DNA from: Bacillota bacterium
GTDB lineage: Bacteria; Bacillota; Clostridia; Caldicoprobacterales; Xylanivirgaceae
DNA: 64,000 bases
Direction: 5' to 3'
Assembly (NCBI GenBank): GCA_023621995.1
Contig: JAMOAB010000029.1
Span: 100,105-164,104 of the forward strand
In this document: one piece after another, positions 24,863 through 33,978 of the stretch
Layout: every line of letters starts with the position of its first letter
How positions within the stretch are numbered: position 1 is the stretch's first letter
The notes under the pieces: generated by a model
Seen by the model: the letters and a program-made list of their open reading frames with translations, nothing else
Databases searched by the model: none
What the model was told of the DNA's origin: nothing
Made by a program: the position numbers and the translations under genes

Positions 24863-26309
24863 AAAGTATTGGTGATAGCAGCCTAGATATAGATTCTTTA
24901 AATTTTATCCAACCAGATCTTTGGGCATATAGTTCGGAGGTTATGAGTGTACTGCAATCGAGGTCACGTATAAAGCTTTGTTCAAACTCCTTTGCAACGT
25001 TTTCGTCATATATGAATGCATTTAGCTCAAAACTCAATTTAAAACTCCTTATATCCATATTTGCACTACCAACTGATACTATCTCTCCATCTACCATCAG
25101 CAGTTTGCTATGTAAAAAACCATTGTCATATGTATATATCTTAACCCCTGCTTCTATAAGCTCCCCAGCGTAGGATGTAGAGGCCCAATATACAAAGGGA
25201 TGATCAGGTTTACAGGGTATTATTATTTTCACATCTACTCCCCCTAGGGCAGCTATCTTTAAAGCTTCTAATATACTGTCGTCAGGAATGAGGTAGGGGG
25301 TTTGCAGATATACATTTTTCTTGGCTTTAGTTATCATCTTAAAGTAGCCTTGATGTACTGCAGCCCATGTAGAATCAGGCCCGCTAGATACTACTTGTAC
25401 TCCTGTATCTCCTACTATGGGTTTGGGAGGAAAGTAACGTTCATCAAAAGGCAATCTCTCTCCGTAGGCAAAGTGCCAGTCTACCATAAAACGCATTTGA
25501 AAATAGTCCACCGCTTCCCCTTCTAGCATTGAATGAGTATCCCTCCAAAACCCATGTTTTTCAACCAATCCCATATATTCATCACCTATGTTCAAGCCGC
25601 CGGTGAAGGCCTTCATACCATCTATAATTGCGATCTTTCTGTGATTGCGGTAATTTATGCGAAAGTTTATGTATGGGAGTATTGGAGGGTAGAATTCAGC
25701 TACCTGTACTCCTGCTTTCTTTAGTTCAGCAAAATATTTTCGTGAAACTCTTATACATCCCATACCATCGTATAGGAGTCGTACTTCAACACCTTCTTTA
25801 GCTTTTTTTATTAGTAACTTTTGTAGTGATCTACCAAGATGGTCGTCTCGTATTATGTAATATTCGAGATGGACATGATCCTTTGCTTCTCTAATAGCCT
25901 TAAAGAGGGCAGGAAATTTTTCATCCCCGTTGTTTAGCATTGTAACCCTGTTATTTTGTGTATAAACAGACTGGCTATTTCTTAATTGAAGCTGTATTAT
26001 ATCGCTGTGCCTCTGTGCCACAGGCTTTATCTCATCTAGCTTTCTACTCTTTATTAGAGCAGTCTGTTGTTCTGCTATGCTCTTTAGATCTACTTCTTCC
26101 TTTTTAGCAAATAATTTCTTTTTCCGCATATCCTGTCCTATAAAAAGGTATAGAAAAAAACCTACTATGGGCATAAACATCAATACAAAGAGCCATGTCC
26201 ATGTAGCTGTGGGATTACGCCTCTCTAAAAAAACTATTATGAATGCGAAACCTATATTTATTAGCATTATAAGGAGGGTAACGTTTACATTTAATTCTAG
26301 TACAGGCAT
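24861..26309 (-). CDS. cls: Cardiolipin synthase
   Basis: A 482-residue phospholipase-D-superfamily membrane enzyme joining two phosphatidylglycerols to cardiolipin and glycerol. Two N-terminal transmembrane helices (about 8-27 and 37-55) precede two HKD motifs: HRKIAIIDGMKAFTGGLNIGDEY (about residues 220-242) and HSKLLMVDGEIVSVGSANMDIRS (about 397-419). Usual length. RBS GGGGGAG upstream of ATG on the minus strand. Confidence 0.95.
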   Translation of the reverse strand: MPVLELNVNVTLLIMLINIGFAFIIVFLERRNPTATWTWLFVLMFMPIVGFFLYLFIGQDMRKKKLFAKKEEVDLKSIAEQQTALIKSRKLDEIKPVAQRHSDIIQLQLRNSQSVYTQNNRVTMLNNGDEKFPALFKAIREAKDHVHLEYYIIRDDHLGRSLQKLLIKKAKEGVEVRLLYDGMGCIRVSRKYFAELKKAGVQVAEFYPPILPYINFRINYRNHRKIAIIDGMKAFTGGLNIGDEYMGLVEKHGFWRDTHSMLEGEAVDYFQMRFMVDWHFAYGERLPFDERYFPPKPIVGDTGVQVVSSGPDSTWAAVHQGYFKMITKAKKNVYLQTPYLIPDDSILEALKIAALGGVDVKIIIPCKPDHPFVYWASTSYAGELIEAGVKIYTYDNGFLHSKLLMVDGEIVSVGSANMDIRSFKLSFELNAFIYDENVAKEFEQSFIRDLDCSTLITSELYAQRSGWIKFKESISRLLSPIL

Positions 26310-26401
26310 GTATTCTCCCCCTTCTCAATATATTTTTATGATACCTATATTTATTAACCTCAAATGGAGGGGCTGAAACATCAGTTTATAGCCCTATAAA
26401 A

Positions 26402-26992
26402 TTATATCTTAGTACTTTGTAATATGAAATAGCCCTTTTTCTTTGTCAACACATTACAGTTTCCGAATATTTCCTCCAATTTCTTTATAGCAGAAGGAGC
26501 TCCCTGCTTTTTTTGTATGACTATATATAGGGAACCACCTAGTTGGAGATAGTCCCTGCTCTGTTCAAATAGCCTATATATAATTTTTTTCCCAGCCCTT
26601 ATGGGTGGATTAGTAATTATAGAATTAAATTTACTATCTATATTGGAGAACCCATCGCTTATGAAAGCCTTTGCATTCTCTATATTATTTTTTACTATAT
26701 TGGTTTGGGCAAGGTCTATAGCTCGCTTATTTATATCTACCATATAGACACAAGCATCATGGTTTAAAAAAGCCACACTTATTCCAATAGGTCCATAGCC
26801 ACACCCAAGATCTAGTATTTTTCCTTGTAGCTTAGGTAGAGAATTGATCATGAGGGATGTGCCAAAGTCTACCCTGCTTTTTGAGAAAACCCCGGCATCA
26901 GTTGTAAATTCTAGGGTATGTTCTCCTATACTATATTGTATGGTATTTATATCATGGGAGGCTTTTGGTTCTGATGAATAATAATGTTCCAT
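26402..26992 (-). CDS. RsmC-like class I SAM-dependent methyltransferase
   Basis: The 196-residue protein matches the MTS/RsmC-like fold, related to 16S rRNA guanine-N2 methyltransferases. SAM motif ILDLGCGYGPIGISVA (about 58-73), acidic VDINKRAIDLA, and the catalytic N6/N2-type NPPIRAGK motif (about 128-135). Lies 14 bp downstream of rsuA on the same strand, so both likely modify the small-subunit rRNA. The methylated base is inferred. Confidence 0.87.
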   Translation of the reverse strand: MEHYYSSEPKASHDINTIQYSIGEHTLEFTTDAGVFSKSRVDFGTSLMINSLPKLQGKILDLGCGYGPIGISVAFLNHDACVYMVDINKRAIDLAQTNIVKNNIENAKAFISDGFSNIDSKFNSIITNPPIRAGKKIIYRLFEQSRDYLQLGGSLYIVIQKKQGAPSAIKKLEEIFGNCNVLTKKKGYFILQSTKI

Positions 26993-27006
26993 ATATGTCT
27001 CCTTTT

Positions 27007-27723
27007 CTATTGTATTGATGATCTTAAAAGTTCAATTTCATATTGAGTGAGCTCCCTTGCATCTCCTGGTGATAGATCATCATCGAGTTTTAAATTGCCC
27101 ATCTGTACACGCTTTAGATATAGTACTTGTTTATTTATATATTCAAACATACGCTTTATTTGATGGAACTTTCCTTCATATATTGTTATGTATACTTCAT
27201 TAGGTTTTACTATATCAAGTTGGGCAGGAAGGGTGGTAAAATCTTCGGATAAAGGGACCCCCTTTTTAAAGAGCTCTACATCGTCCTTAGTTACCGACCC
27301 ATCTATTATAGCAAAATATTTCTTGGATACAAACTTTTTTGGAGATAGGAGCTTATGAGTAAGATTGCCATCGTTTGTAAGTATTAGTAGACCTTCTGTA
27401 TCTTTATCTAGTCTTCCAACAGGAAATAGATCTAAAGCTTTAAAGTTATCATCTAATATATCCATAACTGTCTTATGAAATCTATCGTGGGTAGATGTTA
27501 TTACACCGGCAGGCTTATTTAACATGATATAATAGAACTCTTTATAATCGATTCTTTGCCCCCTTACTTCAACGATATCAGAAGAGGGAGATACTGGATA
27601 ATTAAATTTTTTTATAGTCGTTCCATTTACCTGTACTTCTCCTCTTTTTATTAATATTTTTACCTCCTTACGGCTACCTATTCCACTATTGGAAAGGAGC
27701 CTGTCGAGCCTCATACGTTTCAA
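27007..27723 (-). CDS. rsuA: 16S rRNA pseudouridine synthase (RsuA family)
   Basis: A 238-residue RsuA-type enzyme that isomerises uridine 516 of 16S rRNA in the model organism. N-terminal S4 RNA-binding domain (MRLDRLLSNSGIGSRKEVKILIKRGEVQVNG), then the catalytic core with VGRLDKDTEGLLILTNDG containing the catalytic Asp, and EGKFHQIKRMF. Start TTG 27723 has GGAG upstream; ATG 27714 is an alternative. First gene of the minus-strand rsuA-rsmC-like pair. Confidence 0.93.
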   Translation of the reverse strand: MKRMRLDRLLSNSGIGSRKEVKILIKRGEVQVNGTTIKKFNYPVSPSSDIVEVRGQRIDYKEFYYIMLNKPAGVITSTHDRFHKTVMDILDDNFKALDLFPVGRLDKDTEGLLILTNDGNLTHKLLSPKKFVSKKYFAIIDGSVTKDDVELFKKGVPLSEDFTTLPAQLDIVKPNEVYITIYEGKFHQIKRMFEYINKQVLYLKRVQMGNLKLDDDLSPGDARELTQYEIELLRSSIQ

Positions 27724-27907
27724 ATAAATTCACTCCAAAATATTATGATTTTGCTTTATATTATAGCACAAGTATGCTATTCTAATAAGGGGAGAGCAGG
27801 ATATATAACTATATTGTGTATGCTATACAGATATATACATTAAGTTTAGAGCATATATAGGTCAAAATATTATAAATAAAAATACGAAAGAGAGGATGGG
27901 GTAAAAA

Positions 27908-28354
27908 TTGATAGCCTTGGGAAGTGACCATGCAGGCTTTCATCTAAAGGAAGAGATAAAACGCCACCTTGAGAAAAGAGGTATAGAATATAAGGATTTC
28001 GGATCGTATTCTGATGCACGTGCTAACTATGCCGAATATGCAGAAAAGGTGGCAAATGCTGTGGTGAGCGGTGAGTGTGAAAGAGGTATTCTAGTGTGTG
28101 GAACGGGGATAGGCATATCCATAGCAGCTAACAAGGTCAATGGTATACGGGCAGTTGCCTGTAGTGACTGTTATTCGGCCATAATGTCTCGAAGACATAA
28201 CGACACAAATGTACTTGCATTAGGTGGTAGGGTAGTAGGGATGGGTCTTGCCACGACAATTGTAGATGCATGGCTTAATGAAGAATTCGAAGGTGGCCGG
28301 CACAAAGAGCGGATCGACTATATCAAAGATATTGAAAAGCGAAATACAAATTAA
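27908..28354 (+). CDS. rpiB: Ribose-5-phosphate isomerase B
   Basis: The 148-residue RpiB/LacAB-fold isomerase interconverts ribose 5-phosphate and ribulose 5-phosphate. It shows the N-terminal IALGSDHAGFHLKEEI, CGTGIGISIAANKVNGIRA with the catalytic Cys region, SRRHNDTNVLALGGR and a C-terminal GGRHKERIDYI. Start TTG 27908. A monocistronic gene closed by a strong palindromic terminator. It would follow 6-phosphogluconate dehydrogenase metabolically but carries no copy of that operator. Confidence 0.95.
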   Translation: MIALGSDHAGFHLKEEIKRHLEKRGIEYKDFGSYSDARANYAEYAEKVANAVVSGECERGILVCGTGIGISIAANKVNGIRAVACSDCYSAIMSRRHNDTNVLALGGRVVGMGLATTIVDAWLNEEFEGGRHKERIDYIKDIEKRNTN

Positions 28355-28398
28355 TATCTTTATGTCATTTTTGCCTATTCCACTAAATTTGTAGTTAT

Positions 28399-28440
28399 CT
28401 GATATAAGAAAGCTACCCTAGGGTAGCTTTCTTATATCAG
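28399..28440. terminator. Bidirectional terminator, rpiB / aldo-keto reductase
   Basis: A perfect 42-bp palindrome centred on CCTAGG (28417-28422), with T/A-rich arms ending in TTTCTTATATCAG. It overlaps the end of the convergent aldo/keto reductase gene. Confidence 0.9.
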
Positions 28441-29571
28441 AGCCCCATGGGCTTCTTTCAATTTTTCTATTATAGGCAAGTGTTGAGGGCATGCACTTTC
28501 ACAATTGCCACATTCTACACAATGGGAAGCATCGTTATCTTTTGATATAAGATCTTTGTATCTATTTTTATAAGATTTAAAATCGTCGTATATGGAAGCA
28601 TCATTGTACATTGAAAATATAGTAGGTATTGCTACATTAGAAGGACAGGGCATACAATAATCACAGCCAGTACAACCAACCTTCATCTTGCTCTTGTAGT
28701 ATTCTTGTACCCTTTTTACAAGGGATAATTCTTCATCTGTCATTACATTTGGCTCTGCATTCTTAAAAATTTCTATATTTTCTTTGAGCTGATCCATTGT
28801 ACTTACGCCACTTAATATAGTTGTCACTTCAGGGAAATTATAGATCCATCTGAAAGCCCATTCTACAGCACTACGCTTTATTGGATAGCTATTCCAGATA
28901 TCTATGACTTCCTCAGACAAGTTTTGAGCCAGCCTTCCTCCCCTAAGAGGTTCCATTATTACCACAGGAATTCCCCGAGATCCAGCATATTTTAGTCCCT
29001 CTACTCCTGCTTGATAGTGTTCATCAAGTATATTTAACTGGATTTGACACATACACCAGTCATATGAGTCTATTATATCTTTGAATACAGGGAGTTCATC
29101 GTGGAAAGAAAACCCAGGATATCGTATCTTTCCTTTTTTTATAGCCTCATCTAAGAAATCTAATACTCCTAGTTTTCGTACGCGATGCCATTGTTTTTCG
29201 TTTAAGGCATGTAGAAGATAGAAATCGACATAATCTACTTTAAGTCTACTTAGCTGCTCATCGAGTAGCCTTTCAAAGTCTTCATATGTCTTAGCATGCC
29301 ATACAGGTAGTTTTGTAGCTATCTTGGTCTTATCTCGATAACCCTTTTTTAGCGCCTTGCCGACTATGACTTCGCTTCTTCCACCATGATAGCCATAGGC
29401 TGTATCTATGTAGGTTACACCGTTGTCGATGGCATATCTTATCATCTTTATAGCTTCATCTTCGTCTACTTGAGAATCATCACTATATCCTTCCTCCATG
29501 GGTAATCTCATGCAGCCCATTCCAAACCTGGATACTTTGAACCCTAATTTGCCAAATTCAACATAATGCAT
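28432..29571 (-). CDS. Aldo/keto reductase with C-terminal 4Fe-4S domain
   Basis: A 379-residue protein. An AKR TIM barrel (about 1-270) shows GMGCMRLPM, the active-site Asp/Tyr region YIDTAYGYHGGRSE, Lys in KIATKLP and His in DFYLLHAL. It is fused to a ferredoxin-like tail with two Cys clusters, CTGCDYCMPCP (about 299-309) and CVECGNCESACPQHLPI. Such fusions are common in strict anaerobes and probably take electrons from ferredoxin or NAD(P)H. The substrate is unknown. A TGG-TATAAT extended -10 lies on the minus strand at about 29606-29614. Confidence 0.9.
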   Translation of the reverse strand: MHYVEFGKLGFKVSRFGMGCMRLPMEEGYSDDSQVDEDEAIKMIRYAIDNGVTYIDTAYGYHGGRSEVIVGKALKKGYRDKTKIATKLPVWHAKTYEDFERLLDEQLSRLKVDYVDFYLLHALNEKQWHRVRKLGVLDFLDEAIKKGKIRYPGFSFHDELPVFKDIIDSYDWCMCQIQLNILDEHYQAGVEGLKYAGSRGIPVVIMEPLRGGRLAQNLSEEVIDIWNSYPIKRSAVEWAFRWIYNFPEVTTILSGVSTMDQLKENIEIFKNAEPNVMTDEELSLVKRVQEYYKSKMKVGCTGCDYCMPCPSNVAIPTIFSMYNDASIYDDFKSYKNRYKDLISKDNDASHCVECGNCESACPQHLPIIEKLKEAHGALI

Positions 29572-29642
29572 ATGCTATCCCTCCATCTTCATTTACTATA
29601 TTGTTATTATACCATAGACAAGGATGTGGGAGAGTGGTTATG

Positions 29643-29671
29643 TTGACAAAAAATTACTAATCGTATATTAT
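29643..29671 (+). promoter_or_regulatory. SigA promoter of the hydrogenase-maturation operon
   Basis: Consensus TTGACA (29643-29648), 17-bp spacer, TATTAT (29666-29671). The transcript start would be near 29678, leaving a leader of about 210 nt before the first gene. Confidence 0.85.
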
Positions 29672-29677
29672 GGGAAA

Positions 29678-29887
29678 GAATATAGTTCATCTTTGGGGAG
29701 AGTACTCTTCCTTTTAGATGTTCTCTATATACCAATCCCTAACAAAAAAGAGTTATGCTCTGATTTGGAAGGTGACGGATATATATGATTTAGCCTTTTT
29801 GTATACCAAAGGGCCTATGTTGTCATTCGTACTTTCCAAATGGAGGTGCGAATTTTTATGTTTTGGGGTTTAAAGGAGGCATATTAT
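29678..29887 (+). ncRNA. Candidate structured 5' leader of the hyd operon
   Basis: Between the promoter and ATG 29888 lies a 210-nt leader without a gene. ATTTGGAA (29763-29770) can pair perfectly with TTCCAAAT (29834-29841), enclosing a smaller hairpin CCTTT/AAAGG (around 29794-29812). AGAG-ttatg-CTCT (29749-29761) and the palindrome AGAGTACTCT (29699-29708) add further helices. The outer helix ends just before GGAGG (29842-29846). It does not match any riboswitch class I know. The fold is proposed by eye only. Confidence 0.4.
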
Positions 29888-30139
29888 ATGAAAAAGATTG
29901 GAGTAATCAGTGCTATTTTAGAAGAACCTAGTGAAAGTCAGCAGGACTTTAACAACATAGTGTCATCATTTAAGGGCATTATAAGGGGCCGTATGGGTAT
30001 TCCCTTTGAGGAGGAACAAATTGCAGTCATATCTCTTACAGTAGTTGGCAAGTTAGATGAGATAAATAGCTTAACAGGTAAATTAGGTAATCTTCCAAAT
30101 GTATTGGTGAAGACAGCCATTTCAAAGAAAGAAATATGA
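29888..30139 (+). CDS. TM1266-like iron-only hydrogenase system regulator
   Basis: An 83-residue ACT-like/NikR-C-fold protein typical of the putative regulator found beside HydE/F/G (TM1266 family): MKKIGVISAILEEPSESQ, GIIRGRMGIPF, ISLTVVGKLDEINSLTGKLG, VLVKTAISK. Start ATG 29888 follows AAAGGAGG; a longer in-frame reading from 29840 is unlikely. It has no DNA-binding domain of its own, so how it would regulate is unclear. First gene of the operon, 16 bp before hydG. Confidence 0.85.
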   Translation: MKKIGVISAILEEPSESQQDFNNIVSSFKGIIRGRMGIPFEEEQIAVISLTVVGKLDEINSLTGKLGNLPNVLVKTAISKKEI

Positions 30140-30155
30140 AGGGTGGGGTAGTAAT

Positions 30156-31526
30156 ATGTTTATTGATAAGGACTACATAGAGTGCCTATTGGAAGAGGCG
30201 AAAGGTGCAACCGATGGGGAAATAAATGGAATATTAGACAAGGCAGAGGCATTTGAAGGACTTACTCATAGGGAGGTGGCCTCACTCCTTGTCACTGATA
30301 AGAAAGAGCATGTAGATAGAATCTATGATATAGCAGGCAAGATAAAGGAACATATATACGGGAACCGCATTGTGATGTTTGCACCTTTGTATGTAAGTGA
30401 CTATTGTATAAACCGTTGTAAATATTGTGGTTATAACTGTGACCATGATTTTGATCGCCGGCGTCTTACCATGGATGAAGTACGGAATGAGGTTGCAATT
30501 CTTGAGAAGATGGGACATAAACGACTTGCCCTTGAGGCAGGTGAGGATCCTAAAAACTGTAGCATTGACTATATACTTGATTGTATAAGGACCATATACG
30601 ATATGAAGCTTGACAATGGTGAAATCCGTAGGGTAAATGTAAATATTGCAGCCACTACTGTGGAGGACTATAGAAAGCTAAAAGAAGTTGGTATAGGCAC
30701 ATACGTATTATTCCAGGAGACATATCACCAGCCAACTTATGAAGAGGTCCATCTATCAGGTCCTAAAAAGGATTACGAGTACCATCTGACGGCCTTTGAC
30801 AGGGCAATGGAGGCTGGTATAGACGATGTAGGGGGAGGCGTACTTTTTGGACTCTATGACCCATACTTCGAAGTATTGGGGCTCATGCTACATAATGAGC
30901 ACTTAGAGAAGGAGTTTGGCGTTGGGTTTCACACCATATCTATTCCCCGTATATGTAGGGCAGAAGGGGCAGCCACATGGGAATTTAAATATCTGGTAGA
31001 CGACGAGACATTTAAGAAGATAGTTGCCATAATTCGCCTAGCGGTGCCCTTTACTGGGATGATTGTGTCCACAAGGGAGAGCATGGAGATGAGAAGGGCA
31101 CTCATAAAGATAGGTATCTCTCAGATAAGTGCTGGTTCTACGGTGGAGGTAGGTGGTTATACTGCAAGAGAGCACAGTAGCACCCAATTCAACGTAAACG
31201 ATGATAGGAGTGCAATTGACATAATAAGCTGGCTCATAGATGAAGGCTTAGTTCCAAGTTTTTGCACTGCATGTTATAGAAAAGGTAGGACAGGGGATAG
31301 GTTTATGTCCTTGGCCAAATCAGGCAATATAAAAAATACATGCCATCCAAATGCGCTTATGACACTCTGGGAATATGCACTGGACTATGGCGATGATAAA
31401 TTTAGAGCAAAGGTAGAGTCACTCTTAAGGAGGGAGATACCTAGAATAGGAGATAAAAATATAAGGGGATTAGTTTCAGACAATATAGAACGGTTAAGAT
31501 GTGGAGAGCGGGATCTATTCCTATAA
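30156..31526 (+). CDS. hydG: [FeFe]-hydrogenase maturase HydG
   Basis: A 456-residue radical SAM tyrosine lyase that cleaves tyrosine to make the CO and CN ligands of the H-cluster. The SAM cluster motif is Cys84-x3-Cys88-x2-Cys91 (DYCINRCKYCGYNC). The C-terminal auxiliary-cluster motif Cys370-x2-Cys373-x22-Cys396 (FCTACYRKGRTGDRF...) distinguishes HydG from ThiH. Followed by hydF after 12 bp. Confidence 0.96.
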   Translation: MFIDKDYIECLLEEAKGATDGEINGILDKAEAFEGLTHREVASLLVTDKKEHVDRIYDIAGKIKEHIYGNRIVMFAPLYVSDYCINRCKYCGYNCDHDFDRRRLTMDEVRNEVAILEKMGHKRLALEAGEDPKNCSIDYILDCIRTIYDMKLDNGEIRRVNVNIAATTVEDYRKLKEVGIGTYVLFQETYHQPTYEEVHLSGPKKDYEYHLTAFDRAMEAGIDDVGGGVLFGLYDPYFEVLGLMLHNEHLEKEFGVGFHTISIPRICRAEGAATWEFKYLVDDETFKKIVAIIRLAVPFTGMIVSTRESMEMRRALIKIGISQISAGSTVEVGGYTAREHSSTQFNVNDDRSAIDIISWLIDEGLVPSFCTACYRKGRTGDRFMSLAKSGNIKNTCHPNALMTLWEYALDYGDDKFRAKVESLLRREIPRIGDKNIRGLVSDNIERLRCGERDLFL

Positions 31527-31538
31527 GGGGGGAGATAT

Positions 31539-32732
31539 ATGGATAAAACACCAATTAGTATGAGAAAGCATGTTACCATATTAGGGGATACCAACGTAGG
31601 AAAGTCTACACTCTTCAACAGCATATTGGGGCAGGAGAGGTCTATAGTATCTGAACATAGGGGTACTACAACTGATCCTGTTATCAAGGCAATGGAGCTC
31701 ATACCTTTTGGGCCCATTGCCCTAATTGATACTGGAGGCTTAGATGATGTAAGCCAGGTGGGAAAGGCGCGAGTTAAAAGGACGATAGAGATATTGGACC
31801 GTACCGATTTTGCCATATATGCTGCAGATATAATCTCGTTTGATGATATGAAGTATAGGGAAGTAGTGCTTAGGTTAAACGAAAAAGGCATACCCCATAT
31901 GCTGGTATTTACAAAATGTGATAGGGTGTCTAGAAGTATACAGGAAAACTTACGATCTAGATATAAAAAGGCAGTCTTTACATCTCAAGAAGATACAGAG
32001 TCAATAGCCGAGCTGAAACAGAGACTAGCGGCTGAACTTAAAAAACTGGGAGATGGTGAAGAGCCCCTCATAGGAGATCTTCTGCCGGCAAATAGTACGG
32101 TTATAGCGGTAGTCTCTATAGACACAGGAGCACCAAAGGGACGATTAATACTTCCCCAGGTACAATTCATGCGAGATTGTCTAGACCATGGTATAAAATG
32201 CCTTGTCATAAGGGAAGAGGAGCTTAGAGAGGCACTCCTAGAGCTTAAAAAGATAGATCTTGTAGTTACCGACTCTCAAAAATTCAAAAGTGTAGATAAG
32301 ATAGTGCCAGATGAAATACCTTTGACCTCATTTTCCATGTTGTTTGCGAGGCAGAAAGGGGATATAGATCTGCTCATTGAAGGGGCAAAGAAGATAGAGA
32401 ACCTTCCAGATAATGCTAAGGTTCTCATTGTCGAAGGATGTACCCATAATGCTACCCACGAAGATATAGGTAGGGTGAAGATTCCCACATTACTCAAAAG
32501 ATATACAGGATTAGATATTCAATTTGACTTCTATGGAGGATATGATTTTCCTGAAGAATTAAGCGATTATCATATGGTGATACACTGTGGTGGATGTATG
32601 TTAAATAAGAAGGCTGTAGAAAGTAGACTTTTAAAGTGTGAAATTAAGGGTATACCTGTCACTAACTATGGTGTGCTCCTTGCCTATCTAAATGGCATAC
32701 TTGAAAGATGTAGTAGGATATTTAAGGTGTGA
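31539..32732 (+). CDS. hydF: [FeFe]-hydrogenase H-cluster scaffold GTPase HydF
   Basis: A 397-residue GTPase on which the diiron subcluster is assembled before transfer to the hydrogenase. P-loop GDTNVGKST (residues 16-24), DTGG switch II, TKCD base-specificity motif. The C-terminal 4Fe-4S site is Cys301-x-His303 then His349-Cys350-x2-Cys353, the HydF CxH-x45-HCxxC pattern. Overlaps the beginning of the hydE reading frame. Confidence 0.96.
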   Translation: MDKTPISMRKHVTILGDTNVGKSTLFNSILGQERSIVSEHRGTTTDPVIKAMELIPFGPIALIDTGGLDDVSQVGKARVKRTIEILDRTDFAIYAADIISFDDMKYREVVLRLNEKGIPHMLVFTKCDRVSRSIQENLRSRYKKAVFTSQEDTESIAELKQRLAAELKKLGDGEEPLIGDLLPANSTVIAVVSIDTGAPKGRLILPQVQFMRDCLDHGIKCLVIREEELREALLELKKIDLVVTDSQKFKSVDKIVPDEIPLTSFSMLFARQKGDIDLLIEGAKKIENLPDNAKVLIVEGCTHNATHEDIGRVKIPTLLKRYTGLDIQFDFYGGYDFPEELSDYHMVIHCGGCMLNKKAVESRLLKCEIKGIPVTNYGVLLAYLNGILERCSRIFKV

Positions 32733-32743
32733 GGAGGGTAGAT

Positions 32744-33790
32744 GTGCTACTCATAGATAAGTTTTATAGGACCAATTATCTAGATCGATATGAATTAAAG
32801 GCCCTTATAGAGGCAAATATGTATGCTCCGGACGAAAGGCTCTTTTATGCAGCCCGGCTTACAAGGGAGAGGCATTATGGGAAGAGTGTATATTTTAGAG
32901 GGCTCATTGAGTTTAGTAACTACTGTAAGAATAACTGCTATTACTGTGGTATAAGGAGGGGTAATAGAAAGCTACACCGCTATCGCCTTACAAAAGAGGA
33001 GATTATAGGCTGTTGCACTAAGGGGTATGAGCTGGGACTTAGAACCTTCGTGCTTCAGGGAGGCGAGGACCCCTACTACACAGATTACATAATGGTAGAT
33101 ATAATAGAGTCCATAAGGGCTGCCTTCCCTGATTGTGCCATTACCCTATCCATAGGGGAGAGATCTTATGATAGCTATAGCAAGTATTTTGATGCCGGTG
33201 CTAATAGATATCTACTTAGGCATGAGACGGCAGATGAAGCACACTATAAAAAACTGCACCCAGATAGTATGAGTCTTGAGGGACGGAAAGAATGCCTATA
33301 TAATCTTAAAGAGATAGGTTTTCAGGTAGGAGCAGGTTTTATGGTAGGTTCTCCTTATCAGACCGTTGATAACTTAGTAGATGACCTAATGTTTTTAAAG
33401 GAGCTAAAGCCCCATATGGTAGGCATAGGTCCGTTTATTCCACATAGGGATACACCTTTTGCAGATAGGAAGGGGGGAGGAGTAGATATGACTCTCCTTA
33501 TGTTAGCCATTATAAGGTTATTACTTCCCAAAGTACTTCTGCCTGCCACCACAGCTTTAGCTACCATAGATCCTTTAGGAAGGGAGAAGGGCTTTATGGC
33601 AGGGGCAAATGTAGTTATGCCCAATCTATCGCCAAAAGGTGTCAGGGAGGATTATTCTCTGTATAATGATAAGATATGTACTGGGGAAGAGGCTGGAGAA
33701 GGTTTAGCAGATCTAAAGAAGAGGATTAAAGATGTAGGGCTTATACCCGATCTATCTAGGGGTGACCATTACGATATGCACATTTCTTGA
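32744..33790 (+). CDS. hydE: [FeFe]-hydrogenase maturase HydE
   Basis: A radical SAM maturase of about 348 residues acting with HydG and HydF in H-cluster assembly. Cluster motif Cys61-x3-Cys65-x2-Cys68 (NYCKNNCYYCGI), followed by VLQGGEDPYYTD and RHETADEAHYKKLHP. Start GTG 32744 is chosen because GAGGAGGG lies about 6 bp upstream. GTG 32729, overlapping the hydF stop, is an alternative. Last gene of the operon. No hydrogenase catalytic gene lies in the window. Confidence 0.95.
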   Translation: MLLIDKFYRTNYLDRYELKALIEANMYAPDERLFYAARLTRERHYGKSVYFRGLIEFSNYCKNNCYYCGIRRGNRKLHRYRLTKEEIIGCCTKGYELGLRTFVLQGGEDPYYTDYIMVDIIESIRAAFPDCAITLSIGERSYDSYSKYFDAGANRYLLRHETADEAHYKKLHPDSMSLEGRKECLYNLKEIGFQVGAGFMVGSPYQTVDNLVDDLMFLKELKPHMVGIGPFIPHRDTPFADRKGGGVDMTLLMLAIIRLLLPKVLLPATTALATIDPLGREKGFMAGANVVMPNLSPKGVREDYSLYNDKICTGEEAGEGLADLKKRIKDVGLIPDLSRGDHYDMHIS

Positions 33791-33978
33791 AACGACAACG
33801 ATAAGTATACTATTAGGGGTAGCTAATTACACTATATACTAATTCATACTAATGTATATATATGGTATGAATTATATATATATTAGTATAATGAAGTAGA
33901 GGTAAATTTGTGGTAAAATAATATTAAAGAATACTCTTTTCTGTGGCAGTGATCACTGATTTTAAATAGGGGGTAGCC
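33791..33978. other. Intergenic region hydE / vanW
   Basis: 188 bp with an imperfect inverted repeat (AATTCATAC near 33840 and GTATGAATT near 33864, extendable with mismatches). There is also an extended -10-like TGGTAAAAT (33911-33919) that may drive the VanW gene. No clear -35. Confidence 0.35.
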
